Positions 32,759 to 41,516 are shown, counted from the stretch's first letter. The stretch: DNA of 64,000 nucleotides from Solirubrum sp044628455 (GCF_044628455.1 NZ_JBIYZW010000001.1:186001-250000); one strand, 5' to 3'. Program-made: numbers and translations. The notes: generated by a model from the letters alone, not told the origin.

Positions 32759-34048
32759 ATGAAAACTCCTCATTGGCTGCTGACGGCGGCCTTGCTGGCG
32801 CTGTCGGCCCGCGGCGCCGAAGCCCCTGCCCCCGAAGTGCAGTGGCTGCGCGCCCGCGCCCTGCCCTTCGACCCCGCCACCGACCACGCCCGCGACCTGC
32901 GCCCGCTGAAAGCCGCCCTGGCCGACGCCCGCGTGGTGGTGCTCGGTGAGCCGACCCACGGTGACGGCACCTCGTTCACGGCCAAAACGCGGCTGGTCAA
33001 GTTTCTGCACCAGCACATGGGCTTTTCGGTGCTGGCCTTCGAAAGCGGGGGCTTCAGCGCCGATCAGGCCTGGCAGCAGCTCGCCGCCGGCGCCGAGGCC
33101 GCCCCGGTGCTGGCCCACAGCACCATGCCGCTCTGGACGCAGGCCCGGCAGTGCCAGCCGCTGCTGGGCTATCTGGCCGCTCAGGCCCGCGGCCGCCGGC
33201 CCCTGCGCTTCACCGGCTTCGACTGCCGCGACGACGGCCCGCTGGCCCAGCAGCAATTGCTGCCGGCGTTCCACCGGTTTCTGGCCGCCGAAAAGCTGGC
33301 CTTCGCCGACACTGCCGAGCTGGGCCGCTTCAACCGCTACTTCGCCGCCCTGAGCGGCCCGCCCACTCCCACACCCGACCCGGCCCGCAGCGCCTACCTG
33401 CGCCGGCACGCGGCCGACTTCCGCGCGCTGCTGGCGGGCAAGCTTGCGCAGCTGGCCGGGCGGCCGGGCGAGCCGGCGGAATACTGGCGCCAGACCTGGC
33501 AAACCACGCTGGCCTATCTGCCGGGTTTGCTGCGCCGCCGCGGCGCCGGCGAGTTATCCGGGCCCGCCGTTAGCCAGCTGCGCGACTCCCTGCTGGCCGA
33601 AAACCTGGTCTGGCTGCTGACCAGGCGCTTTCCCCGCCAGAAAATCATCGTGTGGACCACCAACTACCACGCTGCCCATCGTCGCGCCTCCCGCCACGCC
33701 GACGACCAGGTGCAGGTGATGGGCGACTACCTGGCGCCGCGTCTGGGCCGGCAGCTCTACACCGTGGGCTTCACGGCCGGGCAGGGCGAATGGGGCCTGA
33801 GCACCCAGCCCGGCCAGGTAACCGCCCTACCGCCGGCCGCCGCGGGCTCGTTTGAAGACTGGTGCCGACAGGCCGGGCTGAGCACGGCCCTGGTGCCCTT
33901 GCGGAGCACCGGGGCCCCGGAGCAGGCTTTCAGCATGCGGCCCCTGGGCTACCAGGCCCAGCAGCGGCGCTGGGCCGAGGTGTTCGACGCGGTGGTGTAC
34001 ACGGCTACCATGGAGCCGGCGCGGCCCCTGACCGGGGGAAGCCAGTAG
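32759..34048 (+). CDS. Erythromycin-esterase-like exported protein
   Basis: The 429-residue product has a signal peptide (MKTPHWLLTAALLALSARGAEA) and the erythromycin-esterase (EreA/B-like) core: VVVLGEPTHGDGTSF with the conserved Glu and His, VLAFESGGFSADQAW, AHSTMPLWTQ and IVWTTNYHAAH. Family members hydrolyse macrolide or other ester bonds, but most have unknown substrates, and the export signal argues against a classic cytoplasmic resistance enzyme. ATG 32759 fits the signal peptide. A TGTATTTG box (32716-32723, one mismatch to consensus) may drive it. murI lies 71 bp downstream, separated by a small hairpin. Confidence 0.8.
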   Translation: MKTPHWLLTAALLALSARGAEAPAPEVQWLRARALPFDPATDHARDLRPLKAALADARVVVLGEPTHGDGTSFTAKTRLVKFLHQHMGFSVLAFESGGFSADQAWQQLAAGAEAAPVLAHSTMPLWTQARQCQPLLGYLAAQARGRRPLRFTGFDCRDDGPLAQQQLLPAFHRFLAAEKLAFADTAELGRFNRYFAALSGPPTPTPDPARSAYLRRHAADFRALLAGKLAQLAGRPGEPAEYWRQTWQTTLAYLPGLLRRRGAGELSGPAVSQLRDSLLAENLVWLLTRRFPRQKIIVWTTNYHAAHRRASRHADDQVQVMGDYLAPRLGRQLYTVGFTAGQGEWGLSTQPGQVTALPPAAAGSFEDWCRQAGLSTALVPLRSTGAPEQAFSMRPLGYQAQQRRWAEVFDAVVYTATMEPARPLTGGSQ

Positions 34049-34081
34049 CGGATTCGCCGAAGTCTGCGCAGCTTTGCACAC

Positions 34082-34110
34082 CGGCGCCGCAGGGGCGCCG
34101 CGCTTTTCTT
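34082..34110 (+). terminator. Short terminator-like hairpin between esterase-like gene and murI
   Basis: CGGCGCC and GGCGCCG pair around GCAGG, followed by CGCTTTTCTTT. It ends 10 nt before the murI GTG, so it might instead affect murI translation. Confidence 0.5.
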
Positions 34111-34119
34111 TCCGCAGCC

Positions 34120-34968
34120 GTGACCCATCCGACTCCCGCTTCCTCTGCTTCGGCCACCGACCCGCGTCCCATTGGGGTGTTCGACAGCGGCATCGGCGGG
34201 CTCACGGTGGCCCGGGCCGTGCAGCGCGCCCTGCCCCACGAGCGGCTGGTGTACTTCGGCGACACGGCCCACCTGCCCTACGGCGACAAAAGCACGGCTG
34301 CCATTCAGGCCTACTCGGTGAAGATCTGCGACCTGCTGCTGCGCCAGCACTGCAAGGTGATTCTGATTGCCTGCAACTCGGCTTCGGCGGCGGCCTATGA
34401 ACTGGTACGCGAGTACGTGGGCTCGAAGGCGCGGGTGCTCAACGTCATCGACCCCATTGTGGAGTACGTGGGCCGGCACTACGCCGGGCGCACGGTGGGT
34501 TTGATCGGGACCAAGCAGACGGTGGGCTCCAACGTGTACCGCAAGAAAATCGACGCACTAAACCTCGGCATTCAGCTGCAGGCCCTGGCCACGCCGCTGC
34601 TGGCGCCCATGGTCGAGGAGGGCTTCGTGCACAACGCCGTGAGTCAGAGCGTGGTCAACAACTACCTGTCCGACCCGGCCCTGGCCGGCATCGAGGCGCT
34701 GGTGCTGGCCTGCACGCACTACCCGCTCATTCGCGAACAGATTGCCGAGTTCTATCATGCGGGCCGCACCGACGTGCTCGACCCCTCCGACACCGTAGCC
34801 GAAGCCCTGCGCCGCCTGCTGGAAACCCACGGCCTGGTCGCGCCCGCCGGCGCGCAGCCACCCAAGCACCACTTCTACGTATCCGACTTCACGCCCTCGT
34901 TTGAGGACAGCACCCGGCTGTTTTTCGGGCAAGAGGTAGATCTGGAGCACTATCCGCTGTGGGAGTAG
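34120..34968 (+). CDS. murI: Glutamate racemase
   Basis: The 282-residue enzyme has both catalytic cysteines in context, C85 (LIACNSASAAAYE) and C198 (VLACTHYPLI), plus the N-terminal FDSGIGGLTV (21-30) and FGDTAHLPYG blocks. It makes D-glutamate for peptidoglycan in the cytoplasm. GTG 34120 is the start: the frame upstream is open but runs back through the 3' part of the esterase gene. CAGCTTTG at 34069-34076 is a one-mismatch -7 candidate. Downstream, the YgiB-like gene starts after 55 bp on the same strand. Confidence 0.95.
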   Translation: MTHPTPASSASATDPRPIGVFDSGIGGLTVARAVQRALPHERLVYFGDTAHLPYGDKSTAAIQAYSVKICDLLLRQHCKVILIACNSASAAAYELVREYVGSKARVLNVIDPIVEYVGRHYAGRTVGLIGTKQTVGSNVYRKKIDALNLGIQLQALATPLLAPMVEEGFVHNAVSQSVVNNYLSDPALAGIEALVLACTHYPLIREQIAEFYHAGRTDVLDPSDTVAEALRRLLETHGLVAPAGAQPPKHHFYVSDFTPSFEDSTRLFFGQEVDLEHYPLWE

Positions 34969-35023
34969 TGTTACCTTGCCGGACGCAGCTTTCACCACCA
35001 TTATTCCCCGCGCCGATTTCACC

Positions 35024-35698
35024 ATGAGCAAGTCTTATCACCGTTTGGGCGACTGGCGCCGCAACACCCTGCTGGTGGCGGCGGCCCTGAGCCTGGGTTT
35101 GGGCACCACCAACTGCGGGCCTTCGGGCCGCGATGAAGCCGGCAGTCAGGCCGCCGCCGAGGGCGACTGGAGCGGCGAAACCTACTCGCAGGGCGTCATC
35201 ACCGAAATGACCGAAACGGCGCCCGGCAAGTGGAAAATTACGGCCGAGCGCCCCGCCGGCAAGGAGGAGGTAGCCGCCATTCTGCGCTACCAGGACGGCC
35301 GCGTGGACACCCTGCAGGGCCAGGCCCTGCAGCAGCAGATGCAGAACTACGCCCGCACCTACCCCGAAAACCGCGTGGGCCACTCGGGTATGATGGACGT
35401 GCTCATGTGGAGCGGCATCGGCTACATGGCCGGGCGCTTTATGATGCCGAATACCGGCTACTACGCCAATCCCGGCGTGTACCAGGGCATGAACGGCTGG
35501 CGCCAGCAAACCGGCTACGAGCGTGACCGGCAGGGGCGGGGCTTCTTCGGTCGTGGCTTCTCCAGTTCGGCCCGCAGCTCGCGCACGGCCGGCATCAGCG
35601 AGTCGCCCACGGTGCGCCAATCCACCATGCGCAGCAGCAGCCCGCGGTTTGGGCGCAGCAGTGGGTTTGGCAGCCGCAGCAGCGGTTTCGGGGGCTAG
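35024..35698 (+). CDS. YgiB-like (DUF1190/UPF0441-type) lipoprotein
   Basis: The 224-residue product carries a lipoprotein signal ending LGLGTTNC (Cys31). After an acidic stretch comes a short Gly/Met-rich segment (MMDVLMWSGIGYMAGRFMM) and a Ser/Arg/Gly-rich tail with ESPTVRQSTMRSSS and repeated GRSSGFG/SRSSGFG. The same order (lipid anchor, GYMxGR-like patch, KQSTM-like tail) is seen in E. coli YgiB, which is encoded before the glutathionylspermidine-synthase-like YgiC, exactly as here (3-bp gap). The pairing strengthens a weak sequence match. Function of YgiB is not established. Confidence 0.6.
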   Translation: MSKSYHRLGDWRRNTLLVAAALSLGLGTTNCGPSGRDEAGSQAAAEGDWSGETYSQGVITEMTETAPGKWKITAERPAGKEEVAAILRYQDGRVDTLQGQALQQQMQNYARTYPENRVGHSGMMDVLMWSGIGYMAGRFMMPNTGYYANPGVYQGMNGWRQQTGYERDRQGRGFFGRGFSSSARSSRTAGISESPTVRQSTMRSSSPRFGRSSGFGSRSSGFGG

Positions 35699-35701
35699 CC
35701 G

Positions 35702-36877
35702 ATGAGCAGCGTGCAAACCCTTCCCCTGACCGGTGACCTGACTCCGGCCCTGCACGCGCTGGGCTGGAACTGGGCTGCCGAAGACGCCGCTGTGCGCTAC
35801 ATTGCCCCTGTCGCCGTGGTGCTGCCCGAAGCCGAGGCCGAACAGCTGCTGCAGGCCGCCGATATGCTCTACGACATGCTGGTGCAGGCCCTGCCCGACG
35901 AGCTGCCCGACGACTTGCTGCGCCTGCTGAGCATCCCGGAAAACCTCTGGCCGCTGGTGCGCCACTCCTGGCCCGACGACCGGCACTGGCACCTCTACGG
36001 CCGCTTCGATCTGGCTTTGACCAAGGAGGGCCCCAAGCTCATCGAGTTCAACGCCGATACCGCCACCAGCCTGCCCGAAGCCGCCGTGGTGCAGTGGGCC
36101 GCCCTCAAAGCCGCCGGCTACCCCGACGACGCGCACCAGGTAAACGGCCTCTACGAAGGCCTGGTGGAGCAGCTGCGCCAGTGGCGCGAGCTGAACGACG
36201 ACCTGGAGCCCACGCTGCTGCTGGTGTACCTGCCCGCCGCGCCCGAAGACGAGGCCAACTGCGCCGTGCTGGCCGAGGCGGCCCGCGAAGCTGGTTTCGA
36301 GCCCTACCTCTGCCCCGTCGACGACATGCAGGTGTCGGTGATGGGCGAGGAGCGGGGCGTATGGGCGCAGGTCGAGCCGGAGCAGTGGCAGCGCTTTGGC
36401 TTTTTGTTCAAGCTGGTGCCCTGGGAAATCATGGCTGCCGAAGAGCCCGCGCTGACTGCCGACCTGGGCGAATTGCTGCAGGCCCGCGACGTGGTGGTGG
36501 CCAACCCGGCCTACGCGCTGCTGTTTCAGTCGAAAGCCCTGCTGGCCTGGCTCTGGAACGTGTTTCCCCACCACCCGCTGCTGCTCGAAGCCTCCCTGCA
36601 GCCCCTGGCCGGGCACGCGGTGCGCAAGCCGGTGTGGGGCCGCGAGGGCCAGAACGTGACCATCCTCAACGGCGGCGCGGTACAGTCGGCCGCGCCGGGC
36701 GAGTTCGACGGGCAGCCCGTAGTGTACCAGCGCTGGGCCGAGCTGCCCCGCGATGCTGCCGGGCGCCAGTACCAGGCCGGCGTGTTCTGGGCGGGCGAGG
36801 CCTGCGCCATCGGCTTCCGGCGCGAAACGGGCATCATCCACAACCTCTCCGAGTTTGTGCCCCACGTGGTGCGGTAG
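35702..36877 (+). CDS. Glutathionylspermidine synthase-like ATP-grasp protein (YgiC-like)
   Basis: A 391-residue ATP-grasp protein of the C-terminal GspS family: FDLALTKEGPKLIEFNADTATSL (with the conserved EFNADT), LFKLVPWEIM, KPVWGREGQNV and GIIHNLSEFVPHVV. Only the synthetase half of E. coli GspSA is present, with no amidase domain, as in YgiC/YjfC. It would form an amide between a peptide carboxylate and an amine using ATP, in the cytoplasm. Substrates of YgiC-type proteins are unknown and need not be glutathione or spermidine. It overlaps functionally with the adjacent lipoprotein gene (3-bp spacing), so the two form one operon. Confidence 0.85.
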   Translation: MSSVQTLPLTGDLTPALHALGWNWAAEDAAVRYIAPVAVVLPEAEAEQLLQAADMLYDMLVQALPDELPDDLLRLLSIPENLWPLVRHSWPDDRHWHLYGRFDLALTKEGPKLIEFNADTATSLPEAAVVQWAALKAAGYPDDAHQVNGLYEGLVEQLRQWRELNDDLEPTLLLVYLPAAPEDEANCAVLAEAAREAGFEPYLCPVDDMQVSVMGEERGVWAQVEPEQWQRFGFLFKLVPWEIMAAEEPALTADLGELLQARDVVVANPAYALLFQSKALLAWLWNVFPHHPLLLEASLQPLAGHAVRKPVWGREGQNVTILNGGAVQSAAPGEFDGQPVVYQRWAELPRDAAGRQYQAGVFWAGEACAIGFRRETGIIHNLSEFVPHVVR

Positions 36878-37031
36878 CAGCGGCGCCGCCCTCGGTTCTG
36901 CGAAGCCCTGATTTAAGACAGCCCGGGCCTGAATTGCCTGGGCTGCTTAGAGTAATTAAGTCCGAAGGTAGGCTGCGGCGTCATTAAGGTGATATTTTTT
37001 AAAAGCAAAAGATAATTACGTTCGAACATGC

Positions 37032-37061
37032 TTGTATTATTCTTTTAATTAATTATGTTTA
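37032..37061 (+). promoter_or_regulatory. Promoter of the csgEFG operon
   Basis: TTG (37032-37034), a 19-nt spacer and TATGTTTA (37054-37061, one mismatch to TAnnTTTG) lie in a distinctly AT-rich patch (36988-37062) of an otherwise GC-rich gap. The predicted leader before csgE is about 100 nt. Nothing else was seen in the 291-bp gap 36878-37168. Confidence 0.6.
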
Positions 37062-37168
37062 TGCCGCAGGTTTAGCGGTGAGGTCGAACGCCAACATCTC
37101 AGTTTAGGAGCTAAGCTTGCGGCTTACAGCCCGCGCCAATCGGGCTGCCACCTGCTTGCTCCACCGCT

Positions 37169-37819
37169 ATGTCACGCCCGGCCGTTACGCTTCCGCCGCC
37201 TGTTATCTGGTGGCGTCCCTGGATGATGGGGCTCAGCTCCTTTGTGCTGCTTTGCTGCGCCTCCCCCGAGGCGACGGCGCAGATCCAAACAGCGCCCCGG
37301 TCTCCGGCTACGGCTGCCCCGCCCGCCGCGGGCAAACCGCCGGTACGTCCGGCTGCGCCCGTCCCTTCTCCTGCTAAGCCGGCTCAGTCGCCGGCCGAAG
37401 TGCGCCAGGCCAGTCAGGCCGCGCAGCTGGCCGAGGCGCTGCTGCGGGCCGGGCAGGCCGATACGGCCTCCACGCGCCGGTTCCGGCCCACCGAAATCGA
37501 GGGCCTGATTGTGGATCAGACCATTACCAAGGCCGGCCACGACTTCTACGACTTGTTCTACGGACAGTGGGAAGCGCCGCCCGAGGCCACCGACTTCACC
37601 GTGACCATTCGCGAGAAGCTGGCGCGCGGTACTTCCACGCTCATCTCGGTGGAAGTGAATGAGGCCGAAGTGCTGGAAATGCCCCTGCAGCCCAAGTACG
37701 ACGCCCTCGAAGCCGCCGCCCAGGAAGCCGTGGCCGTGGCCCTCGACCACGTAATGAACTACCAGCTCGTGAAGCGCCAGCTCGAAGGCGGCGATATGGC
37801 CGGCTCGGGTATTTTCTAG
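37169..37819 (+). CDS. csgE: Curli assembly adaptor CsgE
   Basis: The C-terminal ~108 residues match CsgE: IEGLIVDQTITKAGHDFYDLF (from residue 109), TDFTVTIREKLARGTSTLISVEV and LDHVMNYQLVKRQLEGGDMA. CsgE is the periplasmic cap that feeds curlins to the CsgG pore. The first ~40 residues hold a signal sequence (MMGLSSFVLLCCASPEATAQ), followed by a Pro/Ala-rich linker (40-105) absent from the E. coli protein, making this 216 rather than about 129 residues. It opens csgE-csgF-csgG with 35- and 61-bp gaps and lies behind an AT-rich promoter. Confidence 0.9.
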   Translation: MSRPAVTLPPPVIWWRPWMMGLSSFVLLCCASPEATAQIQTAPRSPATAAPPAAGKPPVRPAAPVPSPAKPAQSPAEVRQASQAAQLAEALLRAGQADTASTRRFRPTEIEGLIVDQTITKAGHDFYDLFYGQWEAPPEATDFTVTIREKLARGTSTLISVEVNEAEVLEMPLQPKYDALEAAAQEAVAVALDHVMNYQLVKRQLEGGDMAGSGIF

Positions 37820-37854
37820 GGCCGCGGCCCGCTCCACCTCATTTCCCTCTTGCT

Positions 37855-38295
37855 ATGAAACCTCCCCAGTTTGGGTGGCGGCCGGTCCTGCTCGGGGCCG
37901 CTCTGCTCGTGCTGCTGCTCAGCGCCCGGCCCGGCGTGGCCCAGGATCTGGTATACGAACCCAAAAATCCGGCCTTCGGCGGCGGCAACACCTTCAACTA
38001 CTCCTGGCTGCTGAGCTCGGCGCAGTCGCAGAACAAGATCGAGGACAAGGCGGCCACTTCAGTTTTCGACCGCGACCCGCTCAAGGAGTTCGAGCAGAGC
38101 CTCAACCAGCAGATTCTTGGCCAACTGTCGCGGCAGCTCATTACCTCGCAGTTCGGCGAGTCGGGCATCAAGGAAGGCACCTACAACATCGGCTCCTACC
38201 AGATCAACGTGACGCCCGGCGACCGGGGCATCTCGGTGCAAATCACCGACAGCGGTACTGGCAACCAGACCACCGTGGTCATTCCCTTTTTCTAA
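37855..38295 (+). CDS. csgF: Curli assembly protein CsgF
   Basis: The 146-residue product has a signal peptide (to about residue 29) and the CsgF hallmark directly after it: AQDLVYEPKNPAFGGGN, then SWLLSSAQSQN. The C-terminal part (GTYNIGSYQINVTPGDRGI) is the surface-exposed half. In E. coli the mature CsgF N-terminus inserts into the CsgG channel and the rest positions the nucleator; the conserved N-terminal segment here supports the same role. Length is close to E. coli CsgF (138). Confidence 0.92.
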   Translation: MKPPQFGWRPVLLGAALLVLLLSARPGVAQDLVYEPKNPAFGGGNTFNYSWLLSSAQSQNKIEDKAATSVFDRDPLKEFEQSLNQQILGQLSRQLITSQFGESGIKEGTYNIGSYQINVTPGDRGISVQITDSGTGNQTTVVIPFF

Positions 38296-38356
38296 CCCGC
38301 GCGGCGGGCCGTGGTGCGCCACCACCGCGGCCCGCCGCTCCACCGGCCTTTCCACC

Positions 38357-39769
38357 ATGCTGCGTTTTCTGCTGCGGCTGCTGCCGCTGGCTTGCCTGGC
38401 TGCGGCCGGCTGCGCCCCGTATTTCCACCAGCCGTTTACTACCGAGTCGGCCCGCCTGGGGGCCGAGGTGCGCGCCAGCGCCGAGCTGCGCAGCCTGCCC
38501 GAGCCCCAGGAGCCGGTGGTGGTAGCCGTGTACAAGTTCCGCGACCAGACGGGGCAGTACAAGCCCAGCCAGAACGGCTCCAGCTTCTCGACGGCCGTCA
38601 CGCAGGGAGCTACCAGTATTCTGCTGCGGGCTCTGGAAGAGTCGCGCTGGTTTGAGCCCATCGAGCGCGAAAACCTGGGCAATCTGCTCAACGAGCGGAA
38701 AATCATTCGCAGCAGCCGGGCCGAGTACTCCGACGCCACCGGCCAGAAGGAGCCGCCGCTGCCGCCGCTGCTGTTTGCGGGCGTAATCCTGGAGGGCGGC
38801 ATCATTTCCTACGACGCCAACATCCTGACCGGCGGGGCCGGCCTGCGCTACTTCGGTGCGGGTGCCTCGGGCCAGTACCGGCAAGACCGCGTGACGGTGT
38901 ACCTACGCGCCATCAGCACCAGCAACGGGGAAATTCTCAAGACGGTGTATACCTCCAAGACCATTCTCTCGCAGCAGGTCGACGCCAGCTTGTTTCGCTT
39001 CGTGAGCTTCAAGCGCCTGCTCGAAACCGAAACCGGCTTTACCTACAACGAGCCCACTGAAATGGCCGTGAAGGAGGCCATCGAGAAGTCGGTGCGCGCC
39101 CTGGTCATCGAAGGCATGGTGGAAGGACTGTGGAACCCGCGCCACGCGGCCGACCGCCAGGGCCGGGCCGTAGCCGAGTACCAGCGCGAGAAGGAAGAAA
39201 ATCTGACCACCGACGTGCTGGGCCGCTCGTTGCAGGAGCGCCGCAGCAGCTTCGGCATCGGGCTGAACGGGGCCGCCCTGCGCTACGCCGGCGACTTTAA
39301 GGCCCCGCAGGTGCAGCCAGGCGGCGAGCTGACCTTGCGCTACGGCGGCCCCCGCAACGGCCGGCTGGCCGGCGTGGTAAACCTGGGACGGGGTACCCTG
39401 GGCGCCGGCGACTACTACCGCGAAACCTTCAATTACGCCGAGCTGGCCGGGCACCTGCGCCTGTTTCCGCAAGAGCGCCTGACGCCCTACCTGGTTGCGG
39501 GTGGGGGCCTGACAGTGCGCAACCAGCCCGCCGCCGGCCGCACAAGCATGCTGCCGCACGTAGTGGGCGGCGTGGGCCTCGAAGTGCTGCCGACCGACCG
39601 CCTGGGCCTGCTCGTTGCCATTGATAATCACTACTACTTTTCCGACCAGCTCGACCGCGTGGCCCAGGGTAAATACAACGACTTCTACTGGGCGGCCCGC
39701 GCCGGCGTGGTGTTTTACTTGGGCCGCCGGGCCGGGGCACCGCAATCTTCCCGTCCGTTGACTCCCTGA
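38357..39769 (+). CDS. csgG: Curli secretion pore CsgG with C-terminal barrel-like extension
   Basis: The lipoprotein signal ends LACLAAAGC (Cys19). Residues 20-260 match CsgG: VAVYKFRDQTGQY, ILLRALEESRWFEPIERENL, LNERKIIR, YDANILTGGAGLRYFG and GQYRQDRVTVYLRA. E. coli CsgG stops near this point (277 residues), whereas this protein has 470. Residues ~297-470 alternate polar and hydrophobic positions in hairpins (SSFGIGLNGAALRY, LTPYLVAGGGLTV, YWAARAGVVFYLG), with a terminal aromatic strand, as in small outer-membrane barrels. The extension is an inference from pattern. A strong terminator follows, so csgEFG is a separate transcript from the curlins. Confidence 0.9.
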   Translation: MLRFLLRLLPLACLAAAGCAPYFHQPFTTESARLGAEVRASAELRSLPEPQEPVVVAVYKFRDQTGQYKPSQNGSSFSTAVTQGATSILLRALEESRWFEPIERENLGNLLNERKIIRSSRAEYSDATGQKEPPLPPLLFAGVILEGGIISYDANILTGGAGLRYFGAGASGQYRQDRVTVYLRAISTSNGEILKTVYTSKTILSQQVDASLFRFVSFKRLLETETGFTYNEPTEMAVKEAIEKSVRALVIEGMVEGLWNPRHAADRQGRAVAEYQREKEENLTTDVLGRSLQERRSSFGIGLNGAALRYAGDFKAPQVQPGGELTLRYGGPRNGRLAGVVNLGRGTLGAGDYYRETFNYAELAGHLRLFPQERLTPYLVAGGGLTVRNQPAAGRTSMLPHVVGGVGLEVLPTDRLGLLVAIDNHYYFSDQLDRVAQGKYNDFYWAARAGVVFYLGRRAGAPQSSRPLTP

Positions 39770-39808
39770 TTCCTGCGCTCTGCTTTCCCTGCCGACCTCT
39801 GCTCCTTT

Positions 39809-39858
39809 AAATAACCTCCCCGTAATCCTAGCTTCGCTGGATTCCGGGGAGGTTATTT
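39809..39858 (+). terminator. Terminator of csgEFG
   Basis: Twenty-base arms (AAATAACCTCCCCGTAATCC and its complement with one mismatch) surround a TAGCTTCGCT loop and end in TTATTTGTTT. Confidence 0.8.
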
Positions 39859-39968
39859 GTTTACTATAAGACTGGTTGTCAGTATCATGGAGTGATAAAG
39901 AATCCAAGGCTCAATTATTGTTAATAATTTTATAAAAAATATAACTATAAAATGTATTAGTTGTCCTA

Positions 39969-39985
39969 GTTCCTCCGGACGGAAC
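39969..39985 (+). promoter_or_regulatory. Curlin leader palindrome 1 (GTTCCTCCGGACGGAAC)
   Basis: The 17-mer has GTTCC/GGAAC arms around TCCGGAC. It begins where transcription would be expected after the AT-rich TATTAGTTG region, 35 nt before the ATG of the first long curlin. An almost identical 17-mer (one base different) stands at the same place before the second curlin (41517-41533). It could be an operator at the start site or a 5'-end mRNA hairpin. Confidence 0.65.
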
Positions 39986-40020
39986 AGCTTCTCTCATTTC
40001 CTCAACCACAAACACCACGT

Positions 40021-41238
40021 ATGAAACGCGTCATCGTATTTTCTGCGGCCATGCTGGCCGCGGGCGTAGCTTTTGCCCAAAACAACACCAGCACTCTGGG
40101 TCAGGTAGGCACCGATAACCAGGCCACCGTCGACCAGACGGGCCTGATGGGCGGCAATAACACTGCTGCCGGGACGCAGGCCGGCAACGAAAACCAGTTG
40201 AAGCAGTACCAGCGCGGGGCCGGCAACCGCCAGACCTCGCAGCAGGTCGGCGACCAAAACCAGACCGACCAAAGCCAGACGGGCCGCAGCCACGAGCTGC
40301 GGGCCGCAGTGCTCGGCGACTACAATCAGGTCAAGCAGACCCAGTCTGGCCAGGGCAACGATGGCCGATCGACCACCATTGGGGACTGGAACAAAGTGCT
40401 GCAAACCCAGGATGGCCTGGGTAACGAAGCCCGCGTGGGGCAAATCGGCAACCGCAACGAAGCCACCCAGACCCAGAGCGGCGGCTCGACTGGCGCCGGC
40501 AACGATGCCTACATCACCCAGATCGGGCACCACAACAAGGCCACTCAGACGCAGCTGGGCGACCTGAACGAAGCCCGCATCGTGCAGGGCGACGGGATTC
40601 CCCTGGATGGCCACAACAAAGCCACTCAGCTGCAGACGGGTTACGAAAACAAAGCTTCGGCCACTCAGCTCGGGGCAACCAGTACCTCGTACCAGGAGCA
40701 ACTGGGCGGTATTCAGAACCAGGCGACCGTGATTCAGCGCGGTGGCAACGATAACTGGGCCAGTCAGTCGCAGCGCATTGGCTCGGAGGAAAACCGCAAC
40801 AATGTGGCCCTCATCGAGCAGGTTGGCAACTTCAACCGCGCCGAGCAAACCCAGATCGGCAGCCGCAACGATGCCAAAGCTGAGCAGCGCGGCAGCCATA
40901 ACCGTTCGGTGCAGACCATCGGCATCGGCGGCTCCGATGACAACGTTGCCCGGGTGTGGCAGCAGGGCAACGGCAACCGGGCCGAGCAAACCATCGTCAA
41001 CGATGACAACCGTGCGACCATCGAGCAAGACGGCGACGACAGCCGCGCCGAGCAGTACCAGAACGGTTTCCGCAACGTAGCCTACGTCGACCAGGACGGC
41101 GACGGGCACCGGGCCAACCAGAGCCAGCTGGGCAACGACAACACCGCCCGGGCGTGGCAGGGTGCCAGCGGCCAGACCAGCGTGATTACTCAGGTCGGTA
41201 ACGGCAACGCCGCCAACGTTCGGCAGGATCACCCTTAG
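40021..41238 (+). CDS. Long curlin (CsgA/CsgB-type) 1
   Basis: A 405-residue protein with a signal peptide (MKRVIVFSAAMLAAGVAFAQ). The rest is roughly 16-18 curlin repeats of ~22 residues with the N-x-A-x-x-x-Q-x-G-x-x-N pattern (for example NKATQTQLGDLNEA, NRAEQTQIGSRNDA). Such repeats form the beta-solenoid amyloid of curli. E. coli CsgA has five repeats in 151 residues, so this one is about three times longer. Asp/Arg content is high and spacing drifts near residues 185-235. The C-terminal GQTSVITQVGNGNAANV is nearly identical in curlin 2. Which of the two is structural and which nucleating cannot be told. Confidence 0.9.
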   Translation: MKRVIVFSAAMLAAGVAFAQNNTSTLGQVGTDNQATVDQTGLMGGNNTAAGTQAGNENQLKQYQRGAGNRQTSQQVGDQNQTDQSQTGRSHELRAAVLGDYNQVKQTQSGQGNDGRSTTIGDWNKVLQTQDGLGNEARVGQIGNRNEATQTQSGGSTGAGNDAYITQIGHHNKATQTQLGDLNEARIVQGDGIPLDGHNKATQLQTGYENKASATQLGATSTSYQEQLGGIQNQATVIQRGGNDNWASQSQRIGSEENRNNVALIEQVGNFNRAEQTQIGSRNDAKAEQRGSHNRSVQTIGIGGSDDNVARVWQQGNGNRAEQTIVNDDNRATIEQDGDDSRAEQYQNGFRNVAYVDQDGDGHRANQSQLGNDNTARAWQGASGQTSVITQVGNGNAANVRQDHP

Positions 41239-41256
41239 GCAACGACCGGCAGATAA

Positions 41257-41304
41257 GCAAACAAGCTCCCGGTAGCGCTTAGTGCCTATCGGGAGCTTGT
41301 TTGC
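41257..41304 (+). terminator. Terminator of curlin 1
   Basis: Nineteen-base arms beginning GCAAACAAGCTCCCGGTAG (one mismatch) surround a CGCTTAGTGC loop, starting 18 bp after the stop. Confidence 0.75.
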
Positions 41305-41504
41305 TTTGGCAGTCAGGTGCTGCAACCCTAAACCAAGCGAGGTAATCAACCGGAAACGCGGCAGTAGCCTCGGCAGCCGCCAATCGCAGGGCTAGAGTCC
41401 AACTGGGGAGGCAATTAAGCCAAGTGTAAACTGATTATATAACATTGCTTATAAAAAATTAAACAAAAAATTTATCAAAGCCTTTTATTATTCATTTTCT
41501 AATA

Positions 41505-41512
41505 TATATTTG
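41505..41512 (+). promoter_or_regulatory. -7 promoter box TATATTTG of curlin 2
   Basis: Exact TAnnTTTG match in an AT-rich run (41425-41512). The palindrome at 41517 begins five bases after it, at the predicted transcription start. The 337-bp gap 41239-41575 otherwise holds only the curlin 1 terminator. Confidence 0.65.
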
Positions 41513-41516
41513 CACT

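Noticed and set aside
32759..34048. Erythromycin-esterase-like gene as a macrolide resistance determinant
   Set aside because: It has a signal peptide, lies among housekeeping genes and shows no mobile context; most members of this superfamily have unknown substrates.
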